A stretch of 64,000 nt of DNA from assembly GCA_036362985.1 (NCBI GenBank), contig JAYGXS010000003.1:76226890-76290889 (forward strand), written 5' to 3'. The stretch's first letter is position 1. Each line of letters begins with the position of its first letter. Shown piece after piece: positions 35,800-48,330 of the stretch. The notes below the pieces were generated by a model, which worked only from the letters and a program-made list of their open reading frames with translations, did no database searches and was not told where the DNA came from. A program made the translations under genes and the position numbers. The DNA is from Ligula intestinalis. Its lineage: Eukaryota > Platyhelminthes > Cestoda > Diphyllobothriidea > Diphyllobothriidae.

Positions 35800-37120
35800 T
35801 CAAAACGAAAAGCCAAATTTTCGTGCATGTTGTTCGGTTAGACTGAATCATAATCACTTTCATCCCCTGAAATCAACCACCCCCACCCAATCGCTTTGTT
35901 CGTTAATGTGGCAACCACAAACACCACTCCATGGTCATCATTGAATGCAGTTCATGAGTTCTGCTAGGGCGGTATCAAGAAATCTGTTTCCCCCATGCAG
36001 TGGAGCCTCGGCTGACGAGCAGCCCTGCTACGAAGGCTTTAGGTAACGCGCGAACCAATAGCAGGAAATATGTTTAGATTGATGTGCTTCCGGTCAGTTA
36101 ACGAGCTGTCACGGCGTGTCTGCCCACATCCCAGGGCGTGGGCCCTCGGTCACCTGCAGCCAACCAATGAACCGATGCCGTTTGATTGGCTAGGTTTCGC
36201 AAGACGAGTGTTTCACATGACGAACTCCGTGCTGGAATGCACTAAACTCATTAACCGCGGTTCCACTATATTACCGAGTGCATTTTGAAGCTGTCCATTT
36301 CCCTACTAAGCCTCAATCAGTTTAAATACAGTAGTCGTCGGTTATTAAGGCCACCTCGGGTCAAGACAAAACTAGGATGAATAGGCGGCGGGCCCACTAA
36401 CCGGAGAGTCCTATTTCTTGATAAGCAAACGCAGGATGGGCACTTAACATTACATACGCACTGTATTACGTGCAGAACTTGGTTTTGGCCAAGAAAATAA
36501 TGCTGTTTGTCTGTATTTTACGTAATAACAAAAACAACAAAAATGATTTGAGGCAAATTTAAAAAAGCGGTCTAGTGTCAGTTGTTTTGGAGGAAACTTT
36601 ACTTGCAAGTGCTCTTTGATTTCCTGCTCCAGGCACTAAAAATTGTCAAATTTTGTGAAATCTGATACCTGTTGACCGCGCTGCAGAGTGTAGAGTGCAG
36701 CTGTCGTCTGTGCAGCAGTGGAAACTGGCTATTCATCGTCGTCGTCGTCGTCCTCCTACTCCTCATCATTATCATCAATTGCTGCTCCTCCATTCTTCAC
36801 TTATTCCTTCTGAATGATTTCATTGACCAAGTTCTGCTCAAAATCCTCCTTGCTTTAAACATCTGCATCGATGTCCACCCACTTAAGAGAATCTTTCTAA
36901 TCGATTCCTGGCGGAGGAGGCAACACATCGGCAGCACCAACATCAGGAGCGGCAACAACATCAGGGGGTTTTAAAATCGCCTTTTCGCCAGCAGTTTTCT
37001 ATTGTGCTCTTCTTCACCTGCTTCCATGCATATCCCAACATGTCCAGTGCTTGGATCAAATTGATATTTTTATAAGAGTATTCCGACAGACACTTGGCGT
37101 ACTGTGAGATAGCTCTTTCG
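35800..37120. other. Unassigned 1.3 kb with simple-sequence DNA
   Basis: A CGT/CTC/CAT triplet-rich run at 36735-36780 creates long hydrophobic or Thr/Ser frames on both strands. No gene is supported. Confidence 0.4.
36735..36780. repeat. Degenerate trinucleotide run
   Basis: atcgtcgtcgtcgtcgtcc is followed by tcctactcctcatcattatc. Confidence 0.8.
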
Positions 37121-37124
37121 GGCT

Positions 37125-37260
37125 ATTGGCCCTCATCAGCCAGAGGCAGCTAACTCTAGTGTATCAGCTGAAATTGCCGCCGCACCAGAGTTTCGAACTT
37201 GCACCTCGCTGGTCAGGGGCAGACGTCCTAACCATTGAGCCATCGACCTCAATGTCTAGC
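37125..37260 (-). repeat. tRNA-headed SINE family D copy 1
   Basis: On the minus strand: A box gatggctcaatggttagg, B box caagttcgaaactc, then ggctgatgagggccaatagcc. The last motif recurs at 38285-38310. Confidence 0.7.
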
Positions 37261-38184
37261 TGTTTGTAAATCATGTGCTATTATGATTTAATATTTTTGC
37301 ATATAAATCGAAGTTAAAAGCTCATGATGTTGTTGCAAATAGCTCCAACATATTCTTATCTCGCGTTTCTTTGACGTACACTAACCCAAAAAACCAATCG
37401 GAGAGGTAAAATGATTTCAAATGCACCACTCCAGGAAAAGATAGCTAGATGTTAGCCGAAATACTGTAGTACAGCGAAGTTTGTATAGTGCACATTCAAT
37501 CGAAAGTAAATAATCAGATAGTAGTTATAATATATATTGATAATGAATAGTATAATCTCTCGCGTAGATACTTTAATTCAGACGTCAAATCAACGAAGGT
37601 TAATGTCAACAATGTAAGAAATAAATCCTCCTTGTGCTGCGGCGTAGACTGGATTCAATAAATTTTTTGCAGATAAATAAGGTATACTGCCACCATTCTA
37701 CGATTTTAGTTGATTATATGTTCAGAAATTTCACTTTTGGGGTAGGTAAACAAACTTCGGCAGAAGCGATACAGTTCAAAGAAATGAATATCATGTACAT
37801 ACTGCCAAAATTATCACTTCCAAGGTCCACACTGAAAATGCAGACATCTGCAGCATGTGGCAAAAATTTAAGGGGGACTTTCAGGCCTAGGAGTGCTTTT
37901 TCTTAGTTTTGTCGTATTTAGGTTTTACTTTTCCTGATATCCTGTACTACCTGGTCCTCCAGTTTTTGAAATCACGATCATTGGAAAGCCTGCCTGTCTC
38001 TATATTTCTTGTCCTAGAAGTGCCGCTTGCAGCCCCTCCTCCGTCGTGCTATGTGCTTCAGACTAAAATCTTATTTCCCTTTACAGGTTTGTTGAATGCG
38101 AAATGCGACTAGTAAAGGCGAGCTGTCGTATTCCAGTTAGAGAGCAGCTGTCCTGTCTTTCCTTCCGTTCTCCACTCTGGAAAA

Positions 38185-38330
38185 ACTTCGAAAGTCAGCT
38201 TGAGGTCATACCGCACGGCGAGGCACAAGTTCGAAACTCGGGTGTGGCAGCAATTTTAGCGGCTATAATAGAGTTGGCTGCCCGTAGCTGATGAGGGCCA
38301 ATAGCCAGAAATAGCTACCTTGCAGTTTGC
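38185..38330 (+). repeat. tRNA-headed SINE family D copy 2
   Basis: Contains caagttcgaaactcgggtg and agctgatgagggccaatagcc in the plus orientation. The A box is decayed. Confidence 0.65.
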
Positions 38331-38371
38331 CTATCTTGCCGGAATACTAAAATTAAGACACATATTACTGG

Positions 38372-38386
38372 AGGGGGGGGGGGGAC
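38372..38386. repeat. Poly-G run
   Basis: About 12-13 consecutive G residues; a likely sequencing or assembly weak point. Confidence 0.8.
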
Positions 38387-38699
38387 TGATATCTGCCCAA
38401 ACTCTACCGTGGCCTCCACATCTAGTTCCCGGAGGTTTATCAACTCCGCCCATCAAGACGCAGTGGTATTTCCCAAAGGTAGAAAGGAGGCATCAGAAGG
38501 ATAAAGTTTCTGCTCAGCATCACGGTCAGGGAACCCAGTCAGTGGCTAATGGGGACGGTACGAGAGCTCAAGTTTACGAATAGTATTCAAAAATGGGATA
38601 AGAGTCTACACCGTTGCCATAAATCAGTCACCCTTGCCCTTTATTCGTCCCTTGTTTTTGCAATGTCTATGCGGTCATAGTGCTCAGAGCACAAAAAGC

Positions 38700-39350
38700 C
38701 ACGTACCAACTAAGGCAGAAGACACCAGAATGAAGGATGTAGTCTGCATCGGAATCTTCAGCTGCTGTCCCCAGCTAGAAGTGACCATAGGCGAAGCAGG
38801 GTGATGATGTATGCTAGCGATGTTAAATCACATCCGCGAGAGAATGAGACAAGGGGTTGCAACTGCTTTAATAGGTTGTAATGCCACAGCGCCCTGGTGT
38901 CCGTGGGTAGCCAATCTTCTTCCTGATTAAGGCTGGTACTCAGTCGTTCATCTACGTATTTTGTCTTCCTGCTGTGTCCACGCCCTGTAATTCCACTAGA
39001 ATGCTCGATCGAAGGAACAGTCACTCATAGAGATGATAAGCCGAGGCCAACTGATAACACGCACGTATTTATTATGAGTACAGTAGAATAATAATGATAA
39101 TAAACCGTCATACATGCCATCACACGTAACTAAGGAAGATAATTGGGGGAAGGTGGAGCTAGAGGCTACCACCGGCGAAGGGAACACTCCGTGGGGCCCT
39201 CGCAGGAAGGACAACTGTCTACAAGGGAGGGTGGGGCTGAAGATCGCCACCAGGAAGGGGACAACCAATACACCTCCTTACCAGCGAAGGCACACCACCT
39301 AGAGCATCCTGGACCAGACTCCAAGCAAACCACGCCCACGTAATTAAAAC
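38700..39350 (-). other. Possible decayed LTR retrotransposon sequence
   Basis: The minus strand has a pyrimidine-rich stretch, an AATAAA at about 39070 and a TGGAATTACA-like end followed by non-repeated sequence. This is suggestive of an LTR 3' boundary, but there is no partner copy in the window, so it stays tentative. Confidence 0.2.
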
Positions 39351-40010
39351 AAGGATCAATCTCACTGTCCTGCTGAATACTACAGGTTTGCGGAGAGAAA
39401 TTTTACATGTCCGAATTGGTGCGTGTGACACTAGCAAGGAAGGGGGGAACATATCCATTTTTGGGGCTGTATTTTTCCGAGAAATAACACCCTCAAGCAG
39501 CGTACAGGCAGCATTGACCGTGTGGGTGCAGGTGTGCTCGAGCCGAACTCGATAGAGGGGCGGCAGGCCAGTGAGTTTGGCACAGCTCGCTGCCAAAGTG
39601 AATGACCTTGATGCAGTGGGACCTCAAGGTCAGACCTGGTAGGGATGGCTGCGGTACCAGTCTCCAAATGAATGCAACAAGGCAATTACGGCAAAGTTGG
39701 AGAAAGGATACCCCTCATCCTCATTAAAAATTGGAAAGTCTTGTATCGTAAAAAAAGTCCGCAGAAACAAGACTGCCAGACAGTTTAGCAATCCGACAGT
39801 ATATGCCGTATCCAATTGCACCAAAGCTACAATTAACAACAAACCTGGCTCAAACCCGTGCCTTAAAATATCCTATTCATTCGAAGCGCAAGTCTCTAAA
39901 TTAGGACAGGGATCATGTTTCATGTTTCATCGATAGAGGGTAAGGAACGGATCCGTGAAAAATCCTTCTTTGCAGCCACCGGTCATATGGGTTTTCACGT
40001 TAGACCTATC

Positions 40011-40028
40011 CCCCTGCCAAGGCAGGGG
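40011..40028. other. Short perfect hairpin
   Basis: CCCCTGCC and GGCAGGGG are separated by AA. No promoter or terminator role can be assigned in this context. Confidence 0.6.
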
Positions 40029-40542
40029 CACTCCCTTGATCAAACCCTTATACTTCGGTTCACACTACGGATCCAGCGGGATCTCTCGGTTCTAATAAGA
40101 CTGATTTCACGTAAACTGGATCTCCCATCCCACAGATATAATGTCCACAGTTGAATTTTAGCTTATTTAATTTTCTGGTTTAATGACGCGTTGTCAACTG
40201 CCTGTCGTATTTCAAGGTGCTGAATGACTCACTTTAAGCTTATCTTAAGACTAACGCACGTGATCGTAGCACACAAATACTAAGACACCGAGGCTGCCCA
40301 AATTTGTGAAAAAATATCTAAAGATCCGATCAAAAATGGAAGGTTTTTGACGGTCGGGACAGGTGATGTAGGCTGCCTGGATCTAAAATACATAGCTCAG
40401 CCTGACCTGTTCCATTATTTTAAGCTATTGGAACTAACCCTCGGCATGCTTACTACTTCGTTCACATAATGACATGCTCAAAACTGTTTTACTGTGGATT
40501 TTGTTCGTGAAATTTGTTGTACTAATTGATTGCTGTCTTTTT

Positions 40543-41091
40543 GGGCAAAAGTAGCTTATGTAGGCCCACTCGTATATCCCTAGTCCCAGCATTTTTCCTA
40601 CAAAAACGGTTATTATAGAGTTTTGGGGAGTGGATAAATAGGATAGCCAGAGAAGAAAGTTTTAAGAAGTAAGCTTAAAGTGAAAAAATGTAGTCAAAGT
40701 TGCTTCCCGCGGCTGCTGGGCATATAAATTGAAGGTGTGCGCGGCGCATCGCGCCGAACTAATGTAATCTGGTAAGTTGGACCTCGGGTAAGTTGAAGAA
40801 GACGACCTCTTACCACCATTTCAATTTTTCGGGAAAGTCAAGAAACCTGCAATTTGATAACTGGGTTTTTCCGCAATAAGTTAAACGGTGAAACAGTTTG
40901 GGAAAGTCTTCAGATATAAACCTACAACACTTCTAAATACAGCAAAATAAAAATGCATTTAGCATTTATTAAAGTATATTCCACTGCGAGTAAAAATTCC
41001 TCCACCATAAAACCCTATAACAACCATTTTCACAGGAAAACATGCATGAAGCAAGGATTAATGATTGGGCCCACATAAACTACCGTTGCCG
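40543..41091. mobile_element. Non-autonomous TIR DNA transposon (MITE-like), copy II
   Basis: Collinear over its whole length with copy I at 5432-5989, including ccgcgg.ggctggg, aattgaaggtgtg, aaaataaaaatgca.ttagcatttattaaagtatattcc and the inverted ends (gcttatgtaggcccac versus, in reverse complement, gtttatgtgggccc). The flanking duplication is imperfect (ctttt/cttttt). Confidence 0.75.
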
Positions 41092-41129
41092 CCTTTTGCT
41101 TATTGTTTTAAATTATTATTCTAAATTTC

Positions 41130-41320
41130 TCTGCTACCTATAGGCCTAGGTGAATAAATTTGGCAGACATTTACTTACTTTTTATGTGTTTTTGCACATA
41201 TTAAGCAGCGTTTTTGTGGTAAAACCCCACCCTTAAAATTAACATTACTACCATTCCGTTTTTAAACAATCCTCGAATTAGTGTAGCTAAGGGGGTTTAA
41301 AAAGGCTGCTCTTGTCTTTC
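41130..41320. repeat. Repeat family H copy 2
   Basis: Matches 30945-31125. It lies directly after TIR transposon copy II. Confidence 0.5.
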
Positions 41321-41339
41321 TACCTTTATAAAGGCGTTC

Positions 41340-42100
41340 CATGTAAGATAATTTGGGCATTTAATTTAAAAATCTTCATTCTACACTATCGAGTTCCCCA
41401 TCCGTTTCTTTAAAAAATCTTATAACGTGAAGTTTTATTTACTTTATTCCCGATATAGAAAAATTACCAGACCCTTATTCATTGTGAAACACTGAGAAGA
41501 CGATGACCCTATACCTGATAAAATTTCGTAAAATTGAAATATTTCCATTCGCAATTGAGCGTTACCTTTCATATTTTGACGCCTTTCGACCTTGGACGTA
41601 TTTTACGCCCTAAAGTGGCCTTGATGTGCATGCTTCAGAAAGCAATCTGTTTGTTTCTTTACCATGACACAGAAAACATATCAGAGTACACCCGGTGAGA
41701 CCTATACATCCTATGCGCTAGAGCAGCCGACCCACTTCAACTCATGTACTAATTGCATTTCTGTGCCATTTTTGATTATTTTTCCACCAGCATATTTGCA
41801 GCTGACATGATTTATATTAACAGTTGTTTTTGTATTGTAGAAACTCTCATTAAATTTGTAATGCTCGAAAAATCGCCTGATGATGTGCACGTAATATCCA
41901 AGTCAAAACAGTATCTTATCGGGATTCTCGCAGGCGGAATACAAATGTCACGATGGATAGAGATACTGGAAACGCGGTGTGATATGCTCGGCGTTACTCT
42001 GCCTAACTTTTGGTCATATTTTATTGTTTCTGCGTTCATGGGCTCCCTGTTGCAAAATCACGCAATTCCGGTGGATAAAGGCACTGCCAAAACTTCTGGG
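41340..42100. other. Unassigned; one 116-codon frame
   Basis: The plus frame 41753-42103 is open but runs into the SINE B at 42105 and has no recognisable motif or splice context. I do not call a gene. Confidence 0.3.
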
Positions 42101-42104
42101 TAGG

Positions 42105-42270
42105 TGAGACCTCGTAGCCCAGGTGGGTAGCGTGTTGACTGTACCAAAACCTTCCCTTAGCTTTCGTGGGTTCGAGTCCTATAAAGGCCGCCAGATTTTT
42201 CACAAGTGAGTCAAAAGGACTATTCACAGCTGCTGAGTCCCTCATTAGTTAATTGTGCCTGGTGCTGAAT
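42105..42270 (+). repeat. tRNA-headed SINE family B copy
   Basis: A box gtagcccaggtgggtagcg and B box gggttcgagtcc are well kept, followed by agatttttcacaagtgagtc, a variant of the family B tail. Confidence 0.7.
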
Positions 42271-43285
42271 GCTTAGAAAATCCTACTTGAGCAGGTGGAT
42301 TAATTTATGTGGCACCCAATCCTGCCTGACACCGGTAGATTTTGCACAAGTTCACTAGAACTTTAAAGTTAGTCACGCGAGAGTCACCCTCCCTGTGTCA
42401 ACCCTGCTGTGAGGCACAGGTAGACCTGGTGGGAATCGAGGATCCGACTGTCATTCGAGCTAGTGGCATAAATTAAGCCTAGTTGCTGATATGTGCGTCA
42501 ACAGTGTATGTTCAGACTTTTAAATAGGCTACAAGCAAAACACCCGGAACTTCAAAAAAATACTGGAGCAGTTGAAATACTCACAAGCATCAGAGCGTAC
42601 TTCAGACAAACAAAGCAGGATTTTCACATTGAGCAATCCAATCGGTGAAGCTATGCAACGGTGGCCCAAAGGTCCAAAGGACTGAGATGGGAGAATGCAA
42701 TTTGAAGCACCAGTAAGGCACCTGTGTGAAACACGCTGAAAGCACCTCACAAGTAACTATTAATTGCCTTTTGTGAAACCGTTCGCAGAATCGCGCCCAC
42801 ACACAACAGTAAACATGCGGTCTAATTGGCGCAATGTCAACATCGGGAACTAAACTTTTTTTGGCATACACCGCTGACTGGCGCACAGTAAAACTTCTTA
42901 AACAACGAATTCAGTCCTCCTCAGAAGACAAAATGAATCAGGCAGTTCCACCGTGCACATTTATCTCGAAATGTTGAAACTTTAGTGACAGGCAATTGAT
43001 TTTTAACACCGAAACGAGTAAATTAGAATTTCCAGAAAAAAAAGATAGATTTTTGTGCAAGTACTAAATTGTCAAGGAGTTCACGATGTAAGTAAGTAGG
43101 TGGGAAATTCAAGAATACTGTTTTCAAAACAGCGACCTGAGTCACCGCAAAAAAACGAACATCTATGGCAACCGTTAAACAAACAGTTTTCTAAAACTGT
43201 GACCAATACACGATGCTCATTATTATTAATTAACTATCGAGTAAATTATTGAATGAATCAAAACAAAAATTGGCAAAGTTTAAAT

Positions 43286-43505
43286 AATGCACCTTATATA
43301 CTCTTAGGCCCAGCATCTTGGCCCATGAAAACGGTGTTAGAGGAGTTTTGCGTAAGGGGAAACAGGATAGGCAGTGAAGGAGATTTGTAGAAGAAATTTT
43401 AATTGGAAAAATACAGTTGAATTTGTTTCCTGCGGCCGCCGGGAGGAATTTGTTCCGCACCACCTTTTCCATAGGAGAAAATGCTGGGACTTGGAGTATA
43501 TGATG
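43286..43505. mobile_element. Internally deleted derivative of the TIR transposon (copy III)
   Basis: The left part matches the first half of copies I and II (gcccagcat, aaaacggtgttagag.agtttt, cctgcggccgccgggaggaatttgttccgca). It is then joined directly to the right terminal region (taggagaaaatgctgggacttggagtatat). Over 300 bp of the interior is missing. Confidence 0.65.
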
Positions 43506-43734
43506 TGTACCTCTTAAACTACTGTTACATAAAATTTAATTATTAAGGTACCGAAGGATCAAATAGTTCACAATGGGCTGTCCTTTTGTACGCTGTCTAG
43601 ACAAGTTCTGTAGGGCACATCCATAGGATTCTGCTAAAACTGGCGCGATCACTGCGTTCTCACTTTTGAGGTCCTACGTGGCAGAAACCTAGCCGTTGCA
43701 TGCAAACGAAGTTAACCTTGGTCGCTGAACGCTC

Positions 43735-43985
43735 ATCAATCGCTAGCGGAACTCACTCGACCCGTTCTGTCTTGAGGTTCACTCACGAGTCCCTCCAACA
43801 GCCACACAGCGGTTTGCAGTGTAGACAAATGAACATTGCCTGCATAGACAAGGGAGAATAGAATGGCTTTTTCCGGCCTATTAGCCGTTAGCAGCTAGCC
43901 ATATCCAACCATAGGTGGTGCACCAACCGAGGCTTGAACCGGTGATCATTTGATCGGAAGTCCAACACTCTAAATATTGAGTGAT
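43735..43985 (-). repeat. SINE family A copy 8
   Basis: Minus-strand body (ggctaataggccggaaaaagcc), a B-box-like aagcctcgg and the tail with cgagtgagttccgctagcg. Followed by gccggcttagatcgggaatattga, which also occurs at 50008. Confidence 0.7.
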
Positions 43986-44335
43986 GGCTCGTGGTCTTGC
44001 CGGCTTAGATCGGGAATATTGACATTTATTGATCAATATTCACAATCCATACTCGTAAAAATGTACATTTACATACCAGTTGAATAGGGAAGGCCAGCAT
44101 AGTTTTCTTACCCCATACGAAGGATCAGCACAGCCCTAACAACCTTTAAGAACAGCAACTTTATTTGAAATCGTTTGTCTCGCTTTTTGATGAGAAGACA
44201 GGTGTATTCCACTTTTGTCTCATTGCGGTCCGTGCAAAGTAAACTGAATTAAAGTTTAGCTGAAAGAAGAAATATAATTTAATTCTAGAAAATTGTGGAG
44301 GACTCAGCGGTCTTGTTGAAATGCAACCACAGTTC

Positions 44336-44727
44336 TATAGGAGTTCAGGCTAAGACGGTTAACCCTAAAACCCACAATCTTGCAGGCCCAGTTCCTTAAA
44401 AGATGAGAAAACTCTTGGGAAAGCCAGATTGTTAGGAATAGTTTATTGTGCAGAAGGATAGAACAATAGGTTGTGAGAGATTTAGCTATCGGTGCACACG
44501 TCCGGCCGCGAGGCGAGCCGGGTCCAAGGTAATGTCTGGTGGTAACCACGGCCTTGGGGTCTGTCCAGACATATTGAGGTCAGGCCATTAATGGTCGAGG
44601 CCAGAACGGGGGAGACATTGTGTGTGTGTTGGCTAGCCGTGAAGGTCGCGCATCCGTTTGCTCTGAATGATCTCGGCTGGGGGGGGGGGAAGACTTAGGT
44701 GGGCGTCGGACAGACAGGACCACTACA
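44336..44727 (-). mobile_element. Solo LTR, family L copy 1
   Basis: 392 bp flanked by GTTC at 44332-44335 and 44728-44731. On the minus strand it starts TGTAGTGGTCC, contains the poly(A) signal cacaataaact and ends ggttaaccgtctta...ctcctata. The last ~120 bp align with 54100-54222. No internal retrotransposon sequence or second LTR is present nearby. Confidence 0.8.
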
Positions 44728-44734
44728 GTTCCAC

Positions 44735-45170
44735 CCACCTGAGGACGGAGACTCAAGCGAAAACTGTGAGTTTGAAAGAATTTTAGACAAGCTTCCCGCC
44801 AAACCTATTTCAATTTATGCGATCCACTTATCCTGATGCTGTAAGCTGAATGGCGTAGCTGAACATCCTACGCATTTAATTAAGAACCCATGAGACGAAT
44901 ATAAACGCGTTTTTTCGCGGATTTCAACTGGCAGAAGTAGGCTGCGCTAGTGCCCAGCTGCTGCTGTCGTGAGTTATAATCCCAACAGAAGCCGCAGCAT
45001 TTTTTGTAAATTGGGTCGGGTAGATCATTAAGTTCTGCTAAGACAGTTATCAATACAATGTTGCTCATTTACAACATACAAATCTTAAAAGGTAGTATAA
45101 AACTAGAAAAAAGGAACATTCTGACCCTTGGTTGAATTTTTAGCAAAAATAATTCAAGTGCGTGCTCAAC
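44735..45170. other. Unassigned spacer
   Basis: Only short frames such as minus 45068-44880. Nothing recognised. Confidence 0.3.
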
Positions 45171-45179
45171 CGTTTGCCT

Positions 45180-46110
45180 TTCGCGGCTAGTAGTACATAC
45201 ACACCAGTATTACCCTACCCCAGTCCGGTCCGGCCAATCCCCTTCAAGGTTGACACACACAGGACCTCACTCTAGACACTGATACGCTCTCACACTTCGG
45301 ACGTGACTCTCCTGTCGGTGGCTGTGTACTCGTCCAACTGTCAATATCATCTAAACTATTTTCCACGATTTTTAACCGAATAAACTATATCTCCCACTTG
45401 GCGTCCCACAGAATTGAGCCTTGAGATTGAATCGTTAGGACGGCCTCACACACGAGTCATCACTCTGGCCGTCCTGAGGGCAAGAGAACAAAGGAAGCTA
45501 CAGGCCAGTGAATGAAGGCATAATGGGCTAAGGCGTGCGACCTTCAAGGGCTGACACGCGAGGGCGGAAGGACAGCCGCTGGCCGAGTTCTGAGGTCACG
45601 CATGACAAGGGGTCACAAAAATACGCATGCACCTGCGTGCGTCACAGCGGCGTGACGTGTCATCCTGAGGACACCCCATGATGGCTGCCTACAGAAGGGC
45701 CAATAGGGAACAAAGGCCGTTGGTCCCTAAATACGCTGCCACCGACATGAGGTGACACTCTGCTCCTGGGAACACGAGATTCAGCTGCTGGAAACACGGG
45801 ACTCTGTTGCCGTAAACCAGTGGCTGCTACCTAGACGAGACCAACGACAAAACAAAATTTGCTGACGGACACAGGACAAGCTGTCAGACACACAGAAGAC
45901 AGAGTTGATGCACTAGCATAAACAGTGACAGTAAACTATTATCTGTTATCTTGTCTGTCTTTTCTTCTTGACACGCAACTGGGGGATATAACCAGTGTCG
46001 ACGCAGGCACACCCAAGGTTATAACAGAGTCAGCAGGGGTTTTCCTTATTACCTGAATCCACTGCGATAATACTTATTGCGCTTATGAACCCCGGCGTTC
46101 CATAACAGCC
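45180..46110. other. GC-richer repeat-like block, possibly LTR-derived
   Basis: Richer in G+C than its surroundings, with two partly similar halves (ccttcaaggttgacacac at 45241 and ccttcaagggctgacacgcg at 45542), an AATAAA at about 45379, and an end region gtaaactattatctgttatc ... ggttataaca. These are LTR-like traits, but no target duplication was found. Confidence 0.3.
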
Positions 46111-46337
46111 TACCAGATAAAAATAGTTCGAAGGGAATGGCTTTTCGTGGCGGCGAAAGGGTGAAATGTGTTACTTAAAAAGTGAATGAAGGAAAAATTT
46201 CAGTTGGTCGTTCTGTTTATGACACCAGCTATCAGTAAAAGATGATGCTGACCATCAAAATTTTTTCTTTGATGCTGCGATGCTTGCAAATTTTGTATAG
46301 CCCGGAAGACAGGCATCCGAAGGAATACCATTACAAT

Positions 46338-46383
46338 GAAAGGCGTCCTTTGGGAAAAGTATTATTCGCAAAGGACGCCTTTC
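46338..46383. other. Perfect 15-bp inverted repeat (hairpin)
   Basis: GAAAGGCGTCCTTTG at 46338-46352 and its exact reverse complement at 46369-46383, with a 16-nt loop. No adjacent gene; role unknown. Confidence 0.8.
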
Positions 46384-46389
46384 CTTGAA

Positions 46390-47550
46390 AATACTAGTCA
46401 ATTTCAAAAATGAGCAAAAAGTGGGTCCTTCCGGTAAGCAATCTAAAACACAACCTCGGAATGTGCTTTCTTGTGACCCTGATAATCCAATATTTTGATC
46501 GTGGGTCTAGAATCGGTTTTATACATGACTTGGCGCGATCTTATATCTTTAAGAGAAACTGAATCTTCTTTCAAGCAAAAAGCACTTCTTGAACATTAAG
46601 ACATGCATTTTTTCATTCAGAAAGCAAAATAGACAACTTTTATAAAACTTTAGCAGAGATATCCTGTCCAAAGCTGACAGTTGCCAAGAAATCCATAAAA
46701 TTCTGCTTAGGTTATCTCAAAGTTGACATTCAAAGGTGTCACATCAAGTCTCTCATGAAATAACAAATTTACGATGAATAGTTATTATAACCGACGATGC
46801 TCCATCGATTTTCGTACTGTCTTGGTTGTCATTAGACATTTTTATGAGTCCGTATTTGTCCCCGAAACAAACAACTGAATTTTTACGCTTCCGCCTGGCT
46901 TTGGGATCCTGATTTTAACTCCATTAGTTAAATTGGCACCAGCCGTATATAGCCATTTAGTATTTCTCTGAAGATGGGGCCTCCATTTATCCAGGGCCTC
47001 GACGCTAAACCTACTTCTTTGAAATCCAAGCCCCATTCATTTATAAAAGAAATTTCGCATTTGCGAAACCCCTACAGATAGCGATAAGTCTCAAAACGGA
47101 CTAAAAGAAAATAATACAACTTGATTTATATTATAAAAGAGGGTTAGACAGCGTTTGGATATTGATTACAATGCAGAATAATCTCCAGAAAGGTTAGTTA
47201 CAGTAGGCTGTCAAATGGTCTGCAAATCTGCACTCTGTAAGAGGGGACTACTTGTGGGTTTTTTCCTGGGACGTTTGACCCCTTTTAAAGTTGAATATAT
47301 TTCGTAGGAAAAATAAATAAAAATACCATCTTGTACAGTCAAACCGACTGTTAATTCCGTTTTATAGAAAGTTTGAATTCGAAGAAACTATAGATTTCAA
47401 TTTAAAAGTTGTACAATTATGAGATTTCGAAGATTATTAAATATTCCCTTATACAGACTTGTATCTCGTTTAACCCCGTTGGCGATTGGTGAACGTTTAT
47501 CAATGAGTATGAAGATCTTCCCGATCTAAACCGATAGGACGACAAGCACG
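46390..47550. other. Unassigned AT-rich spacer
   Basis: No frame with a motif and no clear repeat partner. Confidence 0.3.
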
Positions 47551-47700
47551 TGGCTTACTGACTAGAGTGTTAGACTTATGTGCATGAAGGTCGCCAGTTC
47601 GAGCCTCGGATCTATGTGGTCAGGTAGGAATACCTGACGACGGCTGGTAAGTCAGAAATGCCCATTCCAGTCCCTTTGTCTTTGCCAGCCATACAATCGG
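47550..47700 (+). repeat. SINE family A copy 9
   Basis: A-box-like ttactgactagagtgttag, B box cagttcgagcctcgg, body acctgacgacggctggtaagtcagaaatg and cagtccctttgtctttgccagc. Confidence 0.75.
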
Positions 47701-48224
47701 CTTCTAGGTGTTTCTTGTGAAGTATAAAATGTAGTCCAACCCCTGCAACATTTTAGAACTTCCATATAGAATATTCGCATTAGCAAAGATAAATTTATAA
47801 ATTTCCTTCCATTAAAAAATAGAATGATTGTACCTCGAAAACTCTAAGCGCAGGTTGATTCGAAATTATTCCAAAACTTAAAAAATCTAAAAAACTGAAA
47901 TATATCGGTTTTCGGATGTGCTTTTCGAAGAAAACATGATTATCTACCAAATAAGTGCAAGACAAACTATTTCATAAAAGCTTTCTATTAGATACACGTG
48001 AGTTAATAGGGCTATCGAGTTTAAACAGGCATATTTAATACGGAAGAAGTACTCAGGCTCTAAATCACGAGTTTCGCAAGTGATCGGAAAAAACGTGAAG
48101 TAAAGAACCAACTTTCTCGCATGAATGAATTACTTTAGCACTAGGCCTTGGGGTAGTACAGATAAAAACCCCAGTTTCGCCATTGCTTTTAATCTAAAAT
48201 ATATTGTAGAGATATTTAATGTAC

Positions 48225-48330
48225 CTAAATGTGAAACATTCGTGGCCTCGGATTAATTCGAGCCCACATTAACAGGGAAGGCTTTAGTACAGCCAACGCT
48301 CTACCAATTGGGCATCGAAGGCACACTGAA
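48225..48330 (-). repeat. tRNA-headed SINE family B copy
   Basis: Minus strand: gcccaattggtagagcgttgg (A box) and gggctcgaatta (B box). Confidence 0.6.

Noticed and set aside
36672..36974. Plus-strand frame with poly-Val/Leu/Ile segment
   Set aside because: Produced by a trinucleotide repeat; no conserved part beyond it.
38372..38386. Poly-G run as a quadruplex or regulatory site
   Set aside because: A single run with no neighbouring G tracts; more likely simple sequence or an assembly artefact.
41753..42103. 116-codon plus-strand frame
   Set aside because: Runs into a SINE at its 3' end and has no motif.
42105..42215. Candidate tRNA gene (good A and B boxes)
   Set aside because: The acceptor arms do not pair, the spacing is too long and a family tail follows; it is a tRNA-derived SINE. 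The same applies to 13870, 48225, 48600 and 58865.
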